NCBI RefSeq assembly: GCF_027319265.1
Contig: NZ_DAHVNP010000031.1
Coordinates: 186,001-250,000, forward strand
Direction: 5' to 3'
DNA: 64,000 nt
From: Ferrimicrobium sp.
GTDB taxonomy: Bacteria > Actinomycetota > Acidimicrobiia > Acidimicrobiales > Acidimicrobiaceae
The position numbers and the translations under genes are program-made. Within the stretch, counting starts at the first letter, position 1. Every line of letters begins with the position of its first letter. Below the pieces are notes generated by a model, which saw only the letters and a program-made list of their open reading frames with translations, made no database searches and had not been told where the DNA came from. Of the stretch, positions 53,434-62,888 are shown in pieces.

Positions 53434-53629
53434 GTAAACTCCTCGGTTCCACAAGTGTGTCGTCTGCTACGACCAGTCAGCCGCTCGGGTACACCTTGTG
53501 CGGCTGGACGCGGTGTCACGAACGGCCAATCACAACACACCTACCGCCCTGTCTTACCCCTCTTGGTCTGATCGCGGCCGATCACCTCGACCCTCTGTTT
53601 GAGGATTCATCTGCTCGCTACTTACGGTT

Positions 53630-54523
53630 CTATCTCGATTCCGTCGCGGCGCGAATCCGTGCGCCCAGTTTCACCCAGTCCGCATAGGTCCTCCGCAATA
53701 GGCGCTGTGGCCCCGCTGGGCTCATCACCTCCTCGCCCAACCCCAAATCCAGTGGCAATCCTCCACGGGAAAGAACAGAAACGGGATCGACAAAGAGTAC
53801 CGAATCGCCGCAAAGAACCGCGAGATCGGCAGCAATAGCGCGCGTAGCGGACGTCCAACCCGTCACCACATACCTTGTCGCATTGTCGGCACGAAAAATA
53901 GTGGCTGCGCAGTCAAAGATGGCTGCTGCAAGGAGCACCTGAGCATCGGTAGTCGCCGATACCCCCACCAACACTCGCCGTCCCGCCGAGACCGCACTCA
54001 AACATCCGTCGAGTGGGTGCACCGAGGCCCCGACGATCTCGGTCACCGATCCCAACAGTGACTCCAATGTCCAAAGAGTTGAACTCCCCCAACCATGGAC
54101 CACACCCCTTGCCGGCGTTGCATCCGTGTTAGGCCCACCCACCACCAAGGTGCCCTCGCCGATGACAACCCCTACATTACGTGGATACTGTGCTGCAAGC
54201 ATCGACGGCATGTCAATGACATAGCCTTGATTCCCTTCGTGCCAAAAGTGATACAGGTCGGGGGCGGCCAATGTGAGGCCGATGGCAGGGCCACCCATTA
54301 TTGACTGAAGCGCCCGGCCAGGATCTCGAAGTGGTCCGCCAGGGGTTGCGTCAAGGGCGATGGCTACTACCGCATCAGGGTGTGCGTCAAAGAACAGCCT
54401 CCACTCCTGGGGACTCGATGGCCGCCGTAATCTCAGGGTTGGGTCACCGGAACGAAGCGGAAGCTGATAGAGGTCACACGCCTCGACGATATAAGGATGC
54501 CGAACAGGGTTCGCTGATGCCAT
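53630..54523 (-). CDS. Hypothetical protein, about 297 residues
   Basis: ATG 54523 has AAGG about eight bases upstream; the frame extends to 54586 without support. There is no signal peptide or clear membrane helix. The sequence alternates hydrophobic strands and helices (AVVAIALDATPGGPL, RNVGVVIGEGTLVVGG, RRVLVGVSATTDAQVLLAA), suggesting an alpha/beta fold, but I do not recognise the family. A glycine-rich GEGTLVVGGPNTDATP (about 145-160) may be a binding loop. Its neighbours (GtrA-like gene convergent, MBL-rhodanese gene same strand but 430 bases away) do not define a role. Confidence 0.6.
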   Translation of the reverse strand: MASANPVRHPYIVEACDLYQLPLRSGDPTLRLRRPSSPQEWRLFFDAHPDAVVAIALDATPGGPLRDPGRALQSIMGGPAIGLTLAAPDLYHFWHEGNQGYVIDMPSMLAAQYPRNVGVVIGEGTLVVGGPNTDATPARGVVHGWGSSTLWTLESLLGSVTEIVGASVHPLDGCLSAVSAGRRVLVGVSATTDAQVLLAAAIFDCAATIFRADNATRYVVTGWTSATRAIAADLAVLCGDSVLFVDPVSVLSRGGLPLDLGLGEEVMSPAGPQRLLRRTYADWVKLGARIRAATESR

Positions 54524-54954
54524 TCGTATGACCTTAGCTCTGTTAAAGGGCGAACCATCTCCGTTCTCTCTGGATCCTCTACACAACGGGCCAACGAGAA
54601 TTCCTGTTGTTCACGCATCCGTCACAGCGAGTTAGCCTCACCCCTGCGCACGACGCTAGTGTGCACACCAGTGCTTCTCTCTCCCTATCATTGCTTCCGG
54701 AGACGCTCGCCCTGAAGCTCCTCTAGGGACGCGAAGCTCAAACGATCGCTTCGATACGCGCAGCCAAAGTCCTGTTGCGAGGAGCTCTACGAGCCCATCC
54801 AGCCATGTGCACAGTTTTGCAACACGACTACCAAGCTAGGCCGAAGGATATGGCCCCAGCGGCAACTCCCAATTCAGTGTCAATGACACTGCTACTCCCT
54901 GTACCACCGTGTCACGGTGATCAGCGATGCGGTCAAGCGCCCCTGGTCAACTGC
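54524..54954. other. Intergenic stretch
   Basis: About 430 bases with no supported gene. An inverted repeat of moderate strength (GTGTCA/TGACAC around 54880-54891) lies downstream of the MBL-rhodanese gene. Nothing else noted. Confidence 0.4.
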
Positions 54955-56295
54955 TTAGATGAGCGACAGGCCATTTGCTAAGTCATCGTCGATGACGACA
55001 ACCTCGAAACCCCTTGCTGCCAACATGGAACCTGCAGCGGAGGCACGATAACCAGCAGCACAGTGGACGACGACCGTGGTAGTGGGATCGATCTCATGAA
55101 GCCGATCCGCCACTTCGTAGATCGGAATCTGTTTCGCACCTGGCAGACGATTCTGCCGATGCTCCGATGGATTACGAACATCGAGTAGCTGATGAGGCGT
55201 GGAGATCGTAGTCGAAAAATACTCGGCAAAATCGATCGCCGGGATCGAGCGCTCCCCTACTACCGCACTGAACTCCTTCGCCTCCACCTGTCCAAGAATG
55301 TTCTCAATTCCGATGAAACCTAAGGAGGTAACGGCGGCGAGTGGATCAGATGACCCATCGGTGACCAGGATGATCTTGGAATCGCTGGGGATCGTCCACC
55401 CGAGGTAGGTAGAAAATAGCGTGCCATACTCCATGAGCTGCGCTCCAATGGGATGGTTGTCGAAATGATCACGTCGAGGACGAATATCGACCGCAATGGC
55501 GCCCTCATCACGTAACTTCGCCGCCTCGGCGCCTGTCAGCATGCGGGGCGTCTTCGGACGAAGCGCTGATGCGCCAGCAAGATTTGCTGGCCCCATATGT
55601 CGGTAGTAGGCGGGATAGGGGTCATAACTCCCAACCAACATGGCAACAAAGTCGTCTTCGGATGGATACTGGAAGACGATATTGACACGCCGCTCCCCAC
55701 CGACAGTGCCATCGGAGACCTCCTGGACAGAGACGGCTGAGCAGAAGGACCCGAAACCATGGGTGGGCATTAACTGTGTCGCACTCGGCAACTCGTCAGC
55801 AAGCCGGTGCACGCTTTGATACTGTGCATGTGTCAAAGGCTCCGTCAGCTCCTCTGAGATCAAATCGGTTCGACCAACGCTGCCATAGAGCATGGACCCA
55901 CCACTCATCACCGCGCCGACTGGATCTTGCGTCGAGGTGATGCGGAAAGAGATATGGGTGGGGGTATGGCCAGGGGTATGAAGAACGCTAACCGTCAATG
56001 GGCCGAACTCGAAAATATCCCCATCCCGCACTGGTACGCGATCAAAGGCAACTGGGTCATCCGCGTGAACAAGATACGGAACCCCCAGTTCGCTCGCGAG
56101 CGCAAAACCACCACTTACGTAGTCGTTGTGCATGTGGGTGTCACCGATTCCTGCGATGATAAGTCCTCTTTGCGCACACGAGCTGATAATGCGATCGATA
56201 TCGCGTTGTGGATCAACGACAAACGCAGTTGTCCCCTCCGAGACCACGTATGACCGATCACCAAGTTCAGGTGTAGCAACGACCGTAATGTCCAT
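54955..56295 (-). CDS. MBL-fold persulfide dioxygenase-like protein with two rhodanese domains
   Basis: 446 residues from ATG 56295, with GGGGAAG upstream; an extension to 56349 is unlikely. Residues 1-230 are a metallo-beta-lactamase fold (GDTHMHNDYVSGG, HTPGHTPTHISF), like ETHE1/CstB proteins. Residues about 255-345 form a first rhodanese domain whose expected Cys position reads VTDGSSD. Residues about 360-446 form a second with VVHCAAGYRAS, active Cys present. The last histidine of HxHxDH is Tyr, as in many actinobacterial members I recall. The protein likely oxidises glutathione- or low-molecular-weight persulfides and transfers sulfur. Confidence 0.85.
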   Translation of the reverse strand: MDITVVATPELGDRSYVVSEGTTAFVVDPQRDIDRIISSCAQRGLIIAGIGDTHMHNDYVSGGFALASELGVPYLVHADDPVAFDRVPVRDGDIFEFGPLTVSVLHTPGHTPTHISFRITSTQDPVGAVMSGGSMLYGSVGRTDLISEELTEPLTHAQYQSVHRLADELPSATQLMPTHGFGSFCSAVSVQEVSDGTVGGERRVNIVFQYPSEDDFVAMLVGSYDPYPAYYRHMGPANLAGASALRPKTPRMLTGAEAAKLRDEGAIAVDIRPRRDHFDNHPIGAQLMEYGTLFSTYLGWTIPSDSKIILVTDGSSDPLAAVTSLGFIGIENILGQVEAKEFSAVVGERSIPAIDFAEYFSTTISTPHQLLDVRNPSEHRQNRLPGAKQIPIYEVADRLHEIDPTTTVVVHCAAGYRASAAGSMLAARGFEVVVIDDDLANGLSLI

Positions 56296-56492
56296 AGGAA
56301 CGCTTCCCCTCTCAACACACACCCGCATAAATACCCTACACGGTATCATTCATTCTATCACGATTCGAAACTCCGTGCAGTACGTATGAAATCTGATTCA
56401 CGACATGCTTGGTTCGATGCCGAAGGACATGCTCGTTCTTATAGGGATAGTACGAGGATGATACCGCTATGCAGACCTAGAATGGTTAGGCG

Positions 56493-57764
56493 ATGCCAGA
56501 TCCCCATGACCACCAGCGCTCCACAACGGGCGAGATTCTACGCGACCCAGTCATCCAACGACTGACCGCTGCGCGCAGCTTCGTGTCGATGGCCAATGGC
56601 ATGCTGCCGGTCGCCTTGAGTTTTACGATTCTTCAACTCCTCCACTCGGCAACTGACCTCGGCCTGATCCTCGGCGCGGAGACACTGACCATGGTCATTG
56701 CGATTCTCTTTGCTGGCGTACTCGCCGACCGCGTACCTCGCAAATCGCTCTTGGTGCTCTCCGATGTCTTTTTTGGCCTCAGCATGCTTGCCTCGGGAAT
56801 CCTCGCGGTCCTCTCCGTCCGCCAGCTACCCTACTACCTTCTTGCCGCTGTGTTGATTGGCTTCGCCGACGCCCTCTTTGTCCCTGCTTTTGAGGGCTGG
56901 GCACAACAGGTCATCCCGGTCCAACAGCGACAACAGGCGAGCGCAGTGCGCAGCATCTACCGGAACATCGGTGCGATTGCTGGCCCCTTCCTCGCCGCGG
57001 TCTTGGTAGCAGCGATCTCTGCTCCTTGGGCCTTGGTCGTGGCCGGTATCCTCCCACTCATCGGTGGTGCCATCTTTATCAAGCTGCCCGCAGGGGCAAG
57101 CACGGGCGAGGCCCCGGCTTCATTGCTCAGCGAGTTGCGCAGTGGCTGGGGGGCTTTTCGCTCTCGGAGCTGGATCTGGTCAGTGGATTTACAGTTTGCT
57201 CTCTGGCATGTGGTGATTTGGGCCCCCTTGATGGTTCTTGGTCCGGTGTTGGCAGAGCATTACTACCACGGCGCGACCAGTTGGGCGCTGATCTGGGCTG
57301 GCGTGGGCGTGGGTGGCGTGATCGGTGGGCTGGTTGCATTCCGATACCATCCACGATTTCCCGTTCGAACAGGTACCATTGCCATGGTTGGACTGACGCC
57401 GGTGATGGTGCTGTTAGCGCTCCACGCGAATGTTTGGTTGACAAGCGCGGCTGCTATCCTCGGGGGTGCTGGTCTCGAACTCTTTGGCGCACTCTGGTCA
57501 TATAGCTTCCAGACACATGTGCCAGCGGACGTGATCTCGAAGGTTGCCAGCTTCGATTTTCTCGCCTCAGTGGCATTCCTGCCGCTCGGACTCGCTATCG
57601 TCGTTCCACTCTCCCGACTCATCACCGTCGAGGGTGTGTTTCTCCTTGGTGCTGGTTACCTTGTGCTCTCCGCCATCTTGGTCCTCTGCGTCCCATCAGT
57701 GCGCCAACTAGGGCGTGCCCCGTTGGAACAAGTACTCCCTGACAACGGAGACAACGTCACATGA
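56493..57764 (+). CDS. MFS transporter (drug/solute efflux type)
   Basis: 423 residues with about 12 membrane helices. The loop between helices 2 and 3 has the MFS motif A as GVLADRVPRKSLLVLSD (about residues 75-92). Domain layout resembles the MFS_3/enterobactin-exporter type. A TAGAAT hexamer lies at 56478-56483, nine bases before ATG 56493, and there is no strong ribosome site. It is monocistronic, divergent from the MBL-rhodanese gene and convergent with pilC. Confidence 0.88.
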   Translation: MPDPHDHQRSTTGEILRDPVIQRLTAARSFVSMANGMLPVALSFTILQLLHSATDLGLILGAETLTMVIAILFAGVLADRVPRKSLLVLSDVFFGLSMLASGILAVLSVRQLPYYLLAAVLIGFADALFVPAFEGWAQQVIPVQQRQQASAVRSIYRNIGAIAGPFLAAVLVAAISAPWALVVAGILPLIGGAIFIKLPAGASTGEAPASLLSELRSGWGAFRSRSWIWSVDLQFALWHVVIWAPLMVLGPVLAEHYYHGATSWALIWAGVGVGGVIGGLVAFRYHPRFPVRTGTIAMVGLTPVMVLLALHANVWLTSAAAILGGAGLELFGALWSYSFQTHVPADVISKVASFDFLASVAFLPLGLAIVVPLSRLITVEGVFLLGAGYLVLSAILVLCVPSVRQLGRAPLEQVLPDNGDNVT

Positions 57765-57795
57765 GGTGCTTTGGAAGGGCGCTAGCGAAAGCAGA

Positions 57796-59013
57796 CTACT
57801 TGAGCAATTTGATGATATCAAGCATCGGCAGATAGAGGGCGATGACCATTCCCCCGACCACGGTTCCAAGCACCACGATAAGAAGGGGTTCGAGCAGCGA
57901 TGAGAGGGATTCGGTCATCGCCGATACCTCTTGGGAATAGAATCGAGCGATCTTTTCGAGCATGGTGTCGAGCGAACCCGACTCCTCCCCCACCGCAATC
58001 ATCTGTGCCACCATGGGAGGGAAGATCGGGTGGGTCCCGAGTCGTTCCGCGATTCCTTCTCCCTGGGAGACCCCACGCTTCGTGTCAAGCGCCGCAGCAG
58101 ACACGAGAGAGTTGTTCGCGACCCCACTCGCAATCTCTAGCGAAGGAACGAGCGTCACCCCACTGCGTATCAGCGTTGACAGCGTCGAGGCGAACCGTGC
58201 GACGGCATATTTTTGAATCAACACACCAAAGACCGGAAGTTTAAGCACCAACCTGTCCATCATGGCCTTGCCACGCTTGGTCCGACGCAATCGAACAAAA
58301 CCGACGACAACTCCGACATAAAAGATGATCAGCAGCGGGAAAAAGGTGACGGCCAGATGCGAAACGAACATCAAGATCCGGGTGGGTAAGGGTAATTGAC
58401 TCCCAAGGGACGTGAAGATACTCTGGAAGGTTGGTACCACATACACCAGCATCGCGGTAAGGATCACTACGACCAGCACCACGACGGCTGCGGGATAGGT
58501 CAGCGCGGATTTGATTTTGCGCTGGAGTTCCACTCGAGTCTCGAGCGTCTCGGCGGCCCTTGAGAGGACCTGATCAAGGGTTCCAGAGACCTCACCAGCA
58601 CGGATCATCGCCACAAACAGGGTGTCAAACACCTTCGGGAACCCTTCAACCGCCTCAGAGAACGACTTCCCAGCCGTGATCTCCTGACGAATCGACGTTA
58701 CCGCATCTCGCAACGTGGGATTATCCGTCTGCGCTTGGAGAATCGACAGGGCGCGAACGATCGTGATACCTGACTCAATCATGGTGGCGAACTGGCGCGC
58801 GAAGACCGCCACCTCTGCGAGCTTGACGCGACGTGAGAAGCCGAGATTGACATCGCGCTTGAGCACTGGCACCCGTTTCGCGTTGACCGAGACCGGCAAC
58901 AACCCTAGATCGCGAAGATGACGGAGCACCGCCTCACGACTATCGGCGTCGATGGCCCCCTGCTTGACGTTGCCCTGTGTGTCGCGGGCACGATATTCAT
59001 AGGTTTCGAGCAC
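57796..59013 (-). CDS. pilC: Type IV pilus inner-membrane platform protein
   Basis: About 405 residues from GTG 59013, which follows GGGGGG at five bases; longer frames reach into pilT. Two T2SF domains are visible: the first with ARQFATMIESGITIVRALSI and KSFSEAVEGFPKVFD, the second with RFASTLSTLIRSGVTLVPSL and EGIAERLGTHPIFPP. Three membrane helices lie between and after them. It anchors the pilus assembly motor. The start overlaps the end of pilT by 17 bases. Confidence 0.93.
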   Translation of the reverse strand: MLETYEYRARDTQGNVKQGAIDADSREAVLRHLRDLGLLPVSVNAKRVPVLKRDVNLGFSRRVKLAEVAVFARQFATMIESGITIVRALSILQAQTDNPTLRDAVTSIRQEITAGKSFSEAVEGFPKVFDTLFVAMIRAGEVSGTLDQVLSRAAETLETRVELQRKIKSALTYPAAVVVLVVVILTAMLVYVVPTFQSIFTSLGSQLPLPTRILMFVSHLAVTFFPLLIIFYVGVVVGFVRLRRTKRGKAMMDRLVLKLPVFGVLIQKYAVARFASTLSTLIRSGVTLVPSLEIASGVANNSLVSAAALDTKRGVSQGEGIAERLGTHPIFPPMVAQMIAVGEESGSLDTMLEKIARFYSQEVSAMTESLSSLLEPLLIVVLGTVVGGMVIALYLPMLDIIKLLK

Positions 59014-60094
59014 CGATTCCCCCCATCGCTTCATAGAGTTCCCGCTGATTCGTGGTCGCGAGCAGTGCTGCCTCTCGTGAAATCTGACCAAGCTTAACCA
59101 ACCGAAGGAGCGCAGAGTCCATCGTCTGCATCCCCATCTGTGCGCTCGACTGCATGATCGAATAGAGCTGATGGCTCTTGGCTTCGCGTACGACGTTGCG
59201 TACCGCTGAGGTTGCAACAAGTACCTCTACTGCGACCGCACGACCAGGCTGGTCACAGCGGGGTATGAGCTGTTGGGTGAGGATCGCCTGCAGTGAGGAA
59301 GCGAGCTGGACCCGAATTTGCGCCTGTTGGAAGGAGGGAAAGACGTCGATCATACGATCGATCGCCTGGGGAGCATCCTGGGTGTGCAGCGTGGCAAAGA
59401 CAAGGTGGCCCGTCTCAGCTGCGGTGATCGCCGCAGCAATAGTCTCAAAGTCCCGCATCTCACCCACCATGATGACATCGGGATCCTGTCGCAAGACCTG
59501 ACGGAGGGCCGTGGCGAAGGCTTTGGTATCAGTACCAACCTCGCGTTGATTGACGATGGAACTCCGGTGGGTGTGGAGGAATTCAATGGGATCCTCAATC
59601 GTGACGATGTGCCGTCGCTGGGTCCGGTTGATGAGGTCAACGATGGCAGCAAGTGTCGTCGACTTACCCGAACCAGTAGGTCCGGTAACTAACACTAAAC
59701 CCTTAGGGATCTCGGCGAACGTTTTGACGACGGGTGGCAGCTCAAGCGTCTCGAGGGGCGGTATCTGGTGTGGGATCACCCGGAACACCGCACCGATACT
59801 CGAGCGTTGTCGGAAGAGGTTCAGGCGAAATCGACCCAGACCCCGTAACGAGTAAGCGAGATCGAGCTCCCATGATTCTTCAAAGCGCTCACGCTGTGCT
59901 TGGGTCAGGATTGCATAGACACCATCACGGATCGTCTCAGGGTCAAGTTCAGGTGTACCCTCAACCTCACGTAAAGCGCCGTAGACGCGGATAAGGGGGT
60001 GCGCCCCGACCGAGAGGTGAAGGTCACTTCCTCGGGCCGCGACCAGCTCCCTGAGCAGGGCATCGATCGATAACTTGTCTTGGGTCTCTAACAC
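58997..60094 (-). CDS. pilT: Type IV pilus retraction ATPase
   Basis: 365 residues from GTG 60094. Walker A is TGPTGSGKSTTLAA (about residue 131). The Asp box and Walker B lie in HIVTIEDPIEFLH and DPDVIMVGEMRDFETI, and the His box is GHLVFATLHTQDA. It lacks the long N-terminal domain of PilB. The C-terminal region QMGMQTMDSALLRLVKLGQI resembles the AIRNLIRE-containing tail of PilT but the exact AIRNLIRE string is not present. It powers pilus retraction. It begins 31 bases after pilB and overlaps pilC. Confidence 0.93.
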   Translation of the reverse strand: MLETQDKLSIDALLRELVAARGSDLHLSVGAHPLIRVYGALREVEGTPELDPETIRDGVYAILTQAQRERFEESWELDLAYSLRGLGRFRLNLFRQRSSIGAVFRVIPHQIPPLETLELPPVVKTFAEIPKGLVLVTGPTGSGKSTTLAAIVDLINRTQRRHIVTIEDPIEFLHTHRSSIVNQREVGTDTKAFATALRQVLRQDPDVIMVGEMRDFETIAAAITAAETGHLVFATLHTQDAPQAIDRMIDVFPSFQQAQIRVQLASSLQAILTQQLIPRCDQPGRAVAVEVLVATSAVRNVVREAKSHQLYSIMQSSAQMGMQTMDSALLRLVKLGQISREAALLATTNQRELYEAMGGIGARNL

Positions 60095-60125
60095 CTGGAG
60101 GCGCCCTTTCTTGCATTGGTATTCA

Positions 60126-61838
60126 TCAAATCAATACTCTCAATATCTCTTCTATCGAAGTAACTCCTTGCAATACTTGAACCAAACCGGCTTGGCGCAG
60201 GGTGATGAACCCCTGGGCCGCAGCGATCCGGTGCAGCTCCTCCATCGGTGCACGTGCAGCGATCGCTCGCCCAAGTGGCTCCGTAATCTCCAACAACTCA
60301 TGCAAAGCGACTCGCCCGTAGTAACCGGTTCGAGAACAACGTACGCATCCTTTGGTATCGGCCCGATAGAGCGTGAAGGCCTCGTCCTTCGCTGGGACGA
60401 TGAAGCCAAGTTCTCGTAAGCCTTCACGTGTGATCGAGGAGGGGATACGACAGTTGAGACAGAGCCGTCTTGCGAGACGCTGCCCTACCACCGCGGTGAG
60501 CGCAGATGCGACGAGATAGGGTTCCACCCCCATCTCAAAAAGCCTGGTTGGCGTGGAGAGTGCATCGTTGGTGTGCAGTGAGGTGAGGACAAGGTGGCCA
60601 GTGAGCGCCGACTCGATCGCAATCTCTGCCGTCTCACGGTCACGCACCTCCCCCACCAAGATGATGTCGGGGTCGGCCCGGAGAATGGACCGAAGAGCCG
60701 ACGAAAAGGTGACGCCTGCAGCAGGGTTGACCTGCATTTGTGCGATGCCGCTCAACTGGTACTCTACCGGATCCTCGACTGTGATGATATTGGTCTCCAC
60801 CCGGTTCAGTCGGTTGAGCGTTGCGTACAACGTGGTCGACTTGCCTGAACCAGTGGGACCAGTGATCAGGATCGTGCCCCAAGGCTGGTCGGTCAGCCGA
60901 TCATAGAGCCGTCGAACATCAGGGAGGAATCCAAGATCTTCGAGGTCGAGCCGAGCAGTACCGGTGTCAAGTACACGGATGACGACCTTCTCGCCGAGAT
61001 AGGTCGGAAGGGTCGCCACCCGAAGATCAACCTTCTGGCCCTCAATGCCTACGCTAAAACGTCCATCCTGTGGTCGGCGCCGCTCGGAGATGTCAAGACC
61101 CGCGAGAATCTTGATTCGCGTCATGAGTTTGGCATGAACGTTGACGTTCAGCCGGCCTACTTCGTGCAGTACCCCATCGATACGGAATCGGATCCGGATG
61201 GCCCCATTGATCGGTTCAACGTGGATGTCTGATGCGCGGTCGAGGACTGCTTGAGAGACCATCTGATTCACGAGCGAGACGATGGGACCATCTTCTACGA
61301 CGTCCGCAACATCAGACTTGACAGCCTCCTTCCTCTCTTCAGCCTGCTCGGAGAGATCGAACTGCTCTTTTAGATTCAGTTGGGAACGCTCAATGGTGGC
61401 GAGCAGCTGCGAATAGGTCACCACCACCAGATGAAGATCCCGCCGCAAGACGGTCTTGAGATCATCCTTGGCGACTACGTCGGTCGGATCAACCATGGCG
61501 ACCATGATCGAGCTAGACTCCTCACGAATGGGGAGAGCAAGATAGCGGCGCGCCGCTCGAGAAGGCAACAGTGCGACGACATCTGGATCGAAGGTGAGAC
61601 CGTTTAGATCGAGCTCCTCGACACCATAGCGTTCAGAGAGAAAATGGCATAGCGCAACCTCATCGACCAGTCGACCTTCCACCAAGGCTCTGATCAACGA
61701 TCGCTGCTCGTCTTTGGTTCCCAAGAGCTGTCGAAGTGTATCCTCGGCTACAAGCCCTGCATTCACGAGACCGCGAGCAAGCGAAGAGAGTTCAGGGATC
61801 GTGAAGGTACGCTGTGCCTCGGGCTCGCTCATATCCAT
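60126..61838 (-). CDS. pilB: Type IV pilus extension ATPase
   Basis: About 570 residues from ATG 61838 (ATG 61832 or a start at 61862 are possible; no ribosome site decides). Residues about 10-150 form an MshEN-type N-terminal domain that may bind cyclic di-GMP. Walker A is ITGPTGSGKSTTLYAT, the Asp box is ITVEDPVEYQL, Walker B is DPDIILVGEVRDRETAEI, and the C-terminal zinc site has CLNC and CVRC. It drives pilin polymerisation. No pilin or prepilin peptidase gene is in this window. Confidence 0.93.
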   Translation of the reverse strand: MDMSEPEAQRTFTIPELSSLARGLVNAGLVAEDTLRQLLGTKDEQRSLIRALVEGRLVDEVALCHFLSERYGVEELDLNGLTFDPDVVALLPSRAARRYLALPIREESSSIMVAMVDPTDVVAKDDLKTVLRRDLHLVVVTYSQLLATIERSQLNLKEQFDLSEQAEERKEAVKSDVADVVEDGPIVSLVNQMVSQAVLDRASDIHVEPINGAIRIRFRIDGVLHEVGRLNVNVHAKLMTRIKILAGLDISERRRPQDGRFSVGIEGQKVDLRVATLPTYLGEKVVIRVLDTGTARLDLEDLGFLPDVRRLYDRLTDQPWGTILITGPTGSGKSTTLYATLNRLNRVETNIITVEDPVEYQLSGIAQMQVNPAAGVTFSSALRSILRADPDIILVGEVRDRETAEIAIESALTGHLVLTSLHTNDALSTPTRLFEMGVEPYLVASALTAVVGQRLARRLCLNCRIPSSITREGLRELGFIVPAKDEAFTLYRADTKGCVRCSRTGYYGRVALHELLEITEPLGRAIAARAPMEELHRIAAAQGFITLRQAGLVQVLQGVTSIEEILRVLI

Positions 61839-61976
61839 GGCATCGGCCGAAAACCAGCGCAACCCAAGTCTGGGCTACTCCGACCAGTACCCTTCCCACA
61901 GTACCTGCACTTGGCTGTCTCGGCCCAAGCGGGGCTCCATCCCATGGCTTGGCACCCTTACACGTTGGAAGCCACC

Positions 61977-62621
61977 ATGAGCATGTTCTCACTCACACGA
62001 CCATCATGCCTCGCATCAGTACTTGATCGTGCCCTCCACCATCGTGGACCCCACTCAAGGTTTCACCCATCCGCAGCGGGTACCGCATACATCCCCAACC
62101 GCGCCGAACTCCATTCTTGGCTTCGACAACTGTGTACTATGGCCATCGATCACAACGAAACCCCCGGGATGCTCGAACTGGCTGAGCTGGCCCGACGTCT
62201 CCGCCAACCATCGACAGCGAGACTCGACACAGCGCTCCCTGCTATGCCGCCTCCGCTTGATAGCAGTCGTGTTGATGATGCCGGGGGGACGGGAGGACCG
62301 GTCTTGCCCGTCGCGGTAGCCGGGGTCGAGTGGACAGGCGTTGGCCTCGTCACCACACCGGACCCGGCAGATAACCTCATCATCGGTATCGTCACGCGTG
62401 TGGAAGCATACGTCGTATTGCCATCCTGGTTGAGATCACTGATGCGGATCCCCATAAATTGGACAATCCTTGCCAAGCTCGAACGCAGGCGCGTTGACAA
62501 GGAGCCAATCGCGAGCGTCACCAGATGCTTCCCGTCCTCCCGAACACCACTTCAGCTGGGTTGCCTCGGTGGTGCTAGCCGGCGCTACGCTGACGTGTCT
62601 GGGCGATCTCTCTTGTGCTAG
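61977..62621 (+). CDS. Doubtful hypothetical ORF between pilB and aroE
   Basis: 214 residues from ATG 61977, with GGAAG five bases upstream. The first third is rich in Arg/His/Pro and looks unlike a folded protein; a more protein-like central part reads LPVAVAGVEWTGVGLVTTPD and IIGIVTRVEAYVVLPSWL. An opposite-strand frame (62150-62521) is Ser/Thr-rich and looks like a shadow. It interrupts an otherwise minus-strand cluster. The 267 bases to aroE hold nothing supported. Confidence 0.3.
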   Translation: MSMFSLTRPSCLASVLDRALHHRGPHSRFHPSAAGTAYIPNRAELHSWLRQLCTMAIDHNETPGMLELAELARRLRQPSTARLDTALPAMPPPLDSSRVDDAGGTGGPVLPVAVAGVEWTGVGLVTTPDPADNLIIGIVTRVEAYVVLPSWLRSLMRIPINWTILAKLERRRVDKEPIASVTRCFPSSRTPLQLGCLGGASRRYADVSGRSLLC

Positions 62622-62888
62622 TTGAAGAAGTTCCAGCTGAGTATGCAGGCTTTTGTGACCGTTAACACCCTTTCCATTGAAAGAAGCCTTGACGCGAACC
62701 TTTACTGGAACTTCGAACTTGAGTGGCGAATCTTCACAGTCGTGCCTACGAATCGATCGATCGTCTATCCGTTCGCTGGCCTATCGGATCGAAGTTTCGT
62801 GGGAAGGTGCTCCAATCCTCTGGTACTCCACAACTGCGCTACTTCGATGGCTAGTTATCAGCCATGGTGTCCAGTTGATCTCCGCTGA

